A DNA stretch of 7,491 bases from an uncultured Clostridia bacterium (lineage in GTDB: Bacteria > Bacillota > Clostridia > Oscillospirales > Ruminococcaceae). Where the stretch lies: positions 1 to 7,491 of the forward strand of contig CANRHA010000083.1 in the NCBI GenBank assembly GCA_947630315.1, given 5' to 3'. Position 1 is the first letter of the stretch. Every line of letters begins with the position of its first letter. The notes beneath the pieces were generated by a model. The model was given only the letters and a program-made list of their open reading frames with translations, searched no databases and was not told the DNA's origin. Both the position numbers and the translations under genes were made by a program. Below, one piece after another: positions 5,364 to 7,491 of the stretch.

Positions 5364-5973
5364 CGATATAAAAAATGTTCCGTATAAAAAATCGACGGAA
5401 CACGGGTGGATGTCTCGGTATGACCGCGCGGCGCAGTTCGGCGCGTTTGAGGCTTTGAACGGCCACAGCGAAGCGCTCGACGAGACAGCGCGCCTGACCG
5501 ACGGCCGGATAGTTTTAGGCGAATGTGAGGCCGCGCTGCTGAATGAGAAGCTGCAGAAGCTGATAAAAAATCCGAAACAAAGGGTGAGAATCACATATTT
5601 TGTGCCGGACGAAAAGAAGGAGGGCGGCAGGTATGTGACCGAGCAGAGAACCGTCCGCCTTGTAGACGAAACGCAGCAGAAGGTGATTTTCGACGACCGT
5701 TTTGAGCTGCAAACGGATTTTATTGGAGATGTGATGATCGAAGGCGAGGAGGGTTACGACAGCGTTGAAGCCCTCGTTGAGAGGGTGGTTGAAGGCGGAA
5801 AGAATATACCTTATACTCCGCACGAGGGGAAGGACGCAAACGGACCCGGCGCGGGGGTATCGGAGGGGGAAGAAGGTAGTCGCTGCACAAATGAAACACG
5901 GGTAGATGAGGGAGGGAAGACGCCAGATGCGCTTCTTTTTGGACTGGTGGAACAGCGCGCAGTTCTATGGTAA
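5350..5973 (+). CDS. YolD-like protein with unusual C-terminal extension
   Basis: The product has 207 residues. The ATG at 5350 overlaps the peptidase gene by 14 nt and has GAGGAGAAG just before it. Residues 1-136 match the YolD-like family: YDDIKNVPYKKS, then MSRYDRAAQFGAFEALNGH (21-39) and ETARLTDGRI (45-54), a helix (LLNEKLQKLI), and a beta-rich half from ITYFVPDEKKEGGRYVTEQR to DVMIEGE. YolD-like genes are commonly paired with UvrX/YqjW polymerases and are thought to act with them in damage tolerance. Family members usually end near residue 130-140. Here a ~70-residue tail rich in Gly, Glu and Asp follows with no recognisable domain, and it reads through DNA carrying a duplicated 11-mer. 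The tail may be read-through into former non-coding DNA or a rearranged end. Another short frame (5927-5989) overlaps its last codons. Confidence 0.85.
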   Translation: MGKYDDIKNVPYKKSTEHGWMSRYDRAAQFGAFEALNGHSEALDETARLTDGRIVLGECEAALLNEKLQKLIKNPKQRVRITYFVPDEKKEGGRYVTEQRTVRLVDETQQKVIFDDRFELQTDFIGDVMIEGEEGYDSVEALVERVVEGGKNIPYTPHEGKDANGPGAGVSEGEEGSRCTNETRVDEGGKTPDALLFGLVEQRAVLW

Positions 5974-5985
5974 AAAGGTAGTCGC
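5873..5985 (+). repeat. Direct repeat AAGGTAGTCGC, 102 nt apart
   Basis: Exact copies lie at 5873-5883 and 5975-5985. A third, extended relative of the second copy lies at 6185-6200 (15 of 16 match GTAAAAAGGTAGTCGC). The first two are a multiple of three apart and both read (K)KVVA in the same frame, which is not the YolD frame. They may mark a small duplication or rearrangement at the operon end. Confidence 0.5.
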
Positions 5986-5989
5986 GTAG
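5927..5989 (+). CDS. Possible 20-residue peptide ORF
   Basis: ATG at 5927 to TAG at 5987-5989, reading MRFFLDWWNSA followed by QFYGKKVVA. GGGAGGG lies ~11 nt before it. The aromatic, protein-like composition contrasts with the bland YolD tail encoded by the same DNA in another frame. Upstream in this frame a piece reads GKKVVAAQMKHG before a stop, as if parts of one small gene had been reshuffled. I do not recognise it; it may be a remnant. Confidence 0.22.
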   Translation: MRFFLDWWNSAQFYGKKVVA

Positions 5990-6004
5990 TGAATGCTGTC
6001 CGAG

Positions 6005-6039
6005 CAGAAGACAGAGGACAGATGTCAGAAGACAGAGAC
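6005..6039 (+). repeat. Five-unit heptad tract CAGAnnn
   Basis: Exact 7-nt units CAGAAGA, CAGAGGA, CAGATGT, CAGAAGA, CAGAGAC, the reverse-strand form of the TCTG heptads found upstream. The tract follows the end of the translesion operon. Confidence 0.7.
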
Positions 6040-6240
6040 GCTCTTACTGGGCGGGAGTGACAGAATGCGGTTACCTTCCATTGACAGAAAGGGATTCGCG
6101 GCGGTGCCGCTCATGCTATTTTAAATGAACCAGTAGATTATGCCCCTCAGATAATAAAGCAATTCAAAGTGCCACTAACACACTGTAAAAAGGTATTCGC
6201 TTACACTCGTATTATTGCTCACCTTCAGCACCAACATCAA
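6040..6240 (+). other. Intergenic stretch with possible coding debris
   Basis: No intact gene is visible. A 19-codon ORF (ATG 6065 to TAA 6122-6124) has GGGAGTGA before it. A neighbouring frame is open without a start from 6085 to the TAA at 6256-6258 and reads protein-like sequence (NEPVDYAPQIIKQFKVPLTH and more). Together they could be a frameshifted small gene, or chance. A weak hairpin GCGGC/GCCGC at 6098-6110 might end the upstream operon. Base composition shifts to A+T-richer within this stretch. Confidence 0.25.
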
Positions 6241-6275
6241 CTAACTACTAACAGCTAATCTCTAACTACTATCCG
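6241..6275 (+). repeat. Heptad tract CTAAnnn
   Basis: Units CTAACTA, CTAACAG, CTAATCT, CTAACTA, CTATCCG keep an exact 7-nt period. The core differs from the TCTGAnn tracts but the design is the same: four fixed bases and three variable ones. Confidence 0.6.
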
Positions 6276-6327
6276 GTCTCCCCACCCCCTGACCCGTTTA
6301 ACAAACTTAAAGACGTGCGTATGGGTT

Positions 6328-6710
6328 TTAATCAATTTTACCTACGAATCGGTAAAATATCTCCATTTCTTGGGTTCTGGTGCCGTCGGAATCTTTTACA
6401 GCTTCGTGTACGACTATCTTTTCAATCAGTGTGTTGAGCATTTCGGCAGTAAGTTCCGTGGGTTCGGAGTATTGCTTGATTAAGGCAATCCACTTTTTCA
6501 GCGTCGGCAGTAATCTGTTTTTCAACCGATAATTCGGTTTTGAGTCTGTCAATCTTTTCAACTAACTCTTGCTGTTCAGCTTAGTGTTTCTGCGACAACA
6601 TCTTGAAGTTATACTCACTAATACACCCAGATGTCCTGTCCTCAGACAACTTTTGAAGGGGTAGAATACTTTTTTAAAGGCATCTGAATTTTTTAATTTC
6701 GCATGGAGCC
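6328..6710 (-). pseudogene. Large serine recombinase (TnpX-like) C-terminal remnant
   Basis: On the minus strand the end reads WIALIKQYSEPTELTAEMLN, then a segment with LIEKIVVHEA and YRFVGKID before the stop, the C-terminal region of Firmicutes large serine recombinases of conjugative and mobilisable elements (DUF4368 area). Upstream, in other frames, the expected coiled-coil part continues: AEQQELVEKIDRLKTELS and SEDRTSGCISEYNFKMLSQK, preceded by NSDAFKKVFY. Joining them needs a frameshift at the A/T run 6494-6498 (one extra base), passage through an in-frame TAA (plus-strand 6581-6583), and another shift near 6655-6665. The catalytic N-terminal resolvase domain is absent. The gene is dead and marks a former element boundary; I found no intact attachment site. 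Confidence 0.82.
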
Positions 6711-6830
6711 CTTTAATTATTATTACCTCGAAACATATTACTCATATTATTCTTCAGAAAAGCATGAAAGTTCATTACTCAATGCTATCCTCTCATCGTA
6801 CTCTTCCTTTCAGGACAAGCTTTGTTACAT

Positions 6831-6860
6831 TTTTGGACACAGAGCGTTATCTGTCCAAAA
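6831..6860. promoter_or_regulatory. 9-bp inverted repeat TTTTGGACA/TGTCCAAAA
   Basis: Perfect arms at 6831-6839 and 6852-6860 with a 12-nt loop, 18 bp upstream of the riboswitch promoter -35. It could be an operator or a weak bidirectional terminator for the upstream DNA. The surrounding 6711-6878 is A+T-rich with no gene visible. Confidence 0.35.
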
Positions 6861-6878
6861 CAGGGTTCATGAATTCAG

Positions 6879-6907
6879 TTGAAAAAAAGCAGGTTCTGTG
6901 ATATAAT
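6879..6907 (+). promoter_or_regulatory. Sigma-A promoter of the Mn2+ riboswitch
   Basis: TTGAAA (6879-6884), a 17-bp spacer and TATAAT (6902-6907) with TG at 6899-6900, an extended -10. The promoter is near consensus and places the transcript start just before the aptamer. Confidence 0.8.
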
Positions 6908-6916
6908 AAATTTGAA

Positions 6917-7000
6917 TAAGGGAGTAGTCGGCACTTGTGTGCGGTGATTCCAACACACCGGAGTCTTTCCTGGTATCATCTGAAACGACGAGACCTATCT
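6917..7000 (+). promoter_or_regulatory. yybP-ykoY (Mn2+) riboswitch aptamer
   Basis: The conserved 5' loop GGGAGTAG (6920-6927) and the 3' loop ACGAGACC (6988-6994 and on) of this class are present, separated by helices that include GTGTG/CACAC (6937-6941 with 6954-6958) and a CACCGG segment as in known members. In this family Mn2+ docks the two loops and usually turns on efflux genes. The mntP start just downstream supports the call. Confidence 0.82.
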
Positions 7001-7029
7001 GCTACGGTGGGTTAGTCTTGTCGTTTTTT
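6985..7029 (+). terminator. Terminator overlapping the Mn2+ aptamer's 3' loop
   Basis: ACGACGAGAC (6985-6994) pairs with GTCTTGTCGT (7015-7024, one G-U), followed by a T-run 7024-7029. The 5' arm is the conserved metal-binding loop of the aptamer, so ligand binding and termination exclude each other: the classic ON-switch layout. Confidence 0.8.
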
Positions 7030-7056
7030 ATTAGCTGAAAAATACTTGTGAGGTGA

Positions 7057-7209
7057 TTGTGGGGATTGATTCTGATTGCTGTAGGTCTTTCTATGGGCGA
7101 TTTTGCCATCGCCATTTGCAAAGGCATTGTCTGTTTTGTACGCTCATGGACAATTTTGACAAACGCAAAAGCCCTGCCGACGCACTCAAAAAGCGACGTG
7201 TCCGTTTAG
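7057..7209 (+). pseudogene. mntP: mntP manganese efflux gene, 5' remnant
   Basis: From a TTG at 7057 (GAGGTG directly upstream; start uncertain) the frame reads (M)WGLILIAVGLSMGDFAIAIC followed by KG, close to the first membrane helix of MntP (LLLIAIGLSMDAFAVSICKG in typical members). The conserved MDAFA reads MGDFA, moving the key Asp by one position. After residue ~24 similarity stops and 25 unrelated residues lead to TAG at 7207-7209, against ~180-190 residues for the family. It is a deletion remnant without transport function. A second short frame (ATG 7146 to TAG 7218-7220, MDNFDKRKSPADALKKRRVR and four more) overlaps the tail and may be the end of another lost gene. Confidence 0.72.
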
Positions 7210-7228
7210 TTTCAGTTTAGAATATAAT
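7204..7228 (+). promoter_or_regulatory. Response-regulator promoter with OmpR-type direct repeat
   Basis: TATAAT at 7223-7228 is a consensus -10, with no good -35 at 17 bp. GTTTAG occurs at 7204-7209 and 7215-7220, 11 nt apart, the spacing of half-sites bound by OmpR/PhoB-family dimers. They cover the spacer region, so autoregulation by the downstream regulator is plausible; activation or repression cannot be told. Confidence 0.4.
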
Positions 7229-7255
7229 GCTATTCTTATTTAAGAGGTGTAAACT

Positions 7256-7491
7256 ATGTTCCAAATTCTTGTGGTAGATGACGATAAAAACACACGCCGG
7301 CTGCTCAAAGCCGTGCTTGAAGCGGAACACTATTCCGTATTTACTGCCGCAAACGGTGAAGAAGCCCTCGATGTGCTGGATAAAGAGTATATTGACCTTG
7401 TGATCCTTGATATTATGATGCCGAAAATGGACGGATATGAATTTACAAAGATCCTCCGTGAAAGCAAGAATAATCTTCCCATTCTTATGGT
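7256..7491 (+). CDS. OmpR/PhoB-family response regulator, receiver domain (truncated by window)
   Basis: 78 full codons are visible from the ATG at 7256, with GAGGTG (7244-7249) before it. The sequence MFQILVVDDDKNTRRLLKAV is a standard receiver start with the acidic pocket Asp8-Asp9. LVILDIMMPKMDGYEF carries the phospho-acceptor Asp52, and LPILMV approaches the switch Ser/Thr, cut by the window edge. The DNA-binding domain and any partner kinase lie beyond it. Similarity to SaeR-like regulators of Clostridia suggests the OmpR subfamily, with a winged helix expected. It follows the decayed mntP remnant by 46 bp and may be read both from its own promoter and from the Mn2+ riboswitch transcript. 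Confidence 0.9.
   Translation, partial: MFQILVVDDDKNTRRLLKAVLEAEHYSVFTAANGEEALDVLDKEYIDLVILDIMMPKMDGYEFTKILRESKNNLPILM

Overview
The window looks like chromosome from a gut-type Clostridia (Bacillota), perhaps near Oscillospiraceae. The evidence is strong Shine-Dalgarno sites, sigma-A promoters with extended -10 elements (TGnTATACT/TATAAT), WalR-like boxes, a TPP riboswitch-thiT unit, and a Y-family polymerase with a YolD-like partner. Positions 1 to about 6000 look GC-rich. From about 6110 on the DNA is visibly AT-richer and holds gene remnants, which suggests a decayed mobile or transferred segment.

Layout. 2-331: C-terminal end of a type-B carboxylesterase. 332-745: intergenic DNA with heptanucleotide repeats, a 110-bp perfect four-arm palindrome (404-513) and an array of WalR-like half-sites (677-735) before a promoter. 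827-1498: a lipoprotein with an NlpC/P60 fold in which all three catalytic positions are replaced. 1538-1580: terminator. 1613-1753: an orphan promoter with a possible small RNA. 1928-2739: promoter, TPP riboswitch, terminator and thiT, a thiamine ECF S-component. 2740-3221: no gene; a 16-bp hairpin and a structured element bounded by perfect inverted heptad repeats. 3222-5973: an operon of a Y-family translesion polymerase, a YgjP-type metallopeptidase and a YolD-like protein, all overlapping. 5990-6327: repeats and possible coding debris. 6328-6710 (minus): C-terminal remnant of a large serine recombinase. 6879-7029: promoter and yybP-ykoY (Mn2+) riboswitch with its terminator. 7057-7209: the first ~25 codons of mntP, then unrelated sequence. 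7256-7491: start of an OmpR-family response regulator, cut by the window end.

How the parts fit. The lipoprotein probably belongs to a WalRK-type cell-wall stress regulon, as a binding or regulatory protein rather than a hydrolase. The thiT unit is a self-contained vitamin-uptake locus that would need an ECF module encoded elsewhere. The three-gene operon is a translesion-synthesis cassette. The right end records a mobile-element scar in which a manganese riboswitch lost its efflux gene and now stands upstream of a two-component regulator. Period-7 TCTGAnn tracts recur in six intergenic places and border two of the structured palindromic elements; this is the least explained feature of the window.
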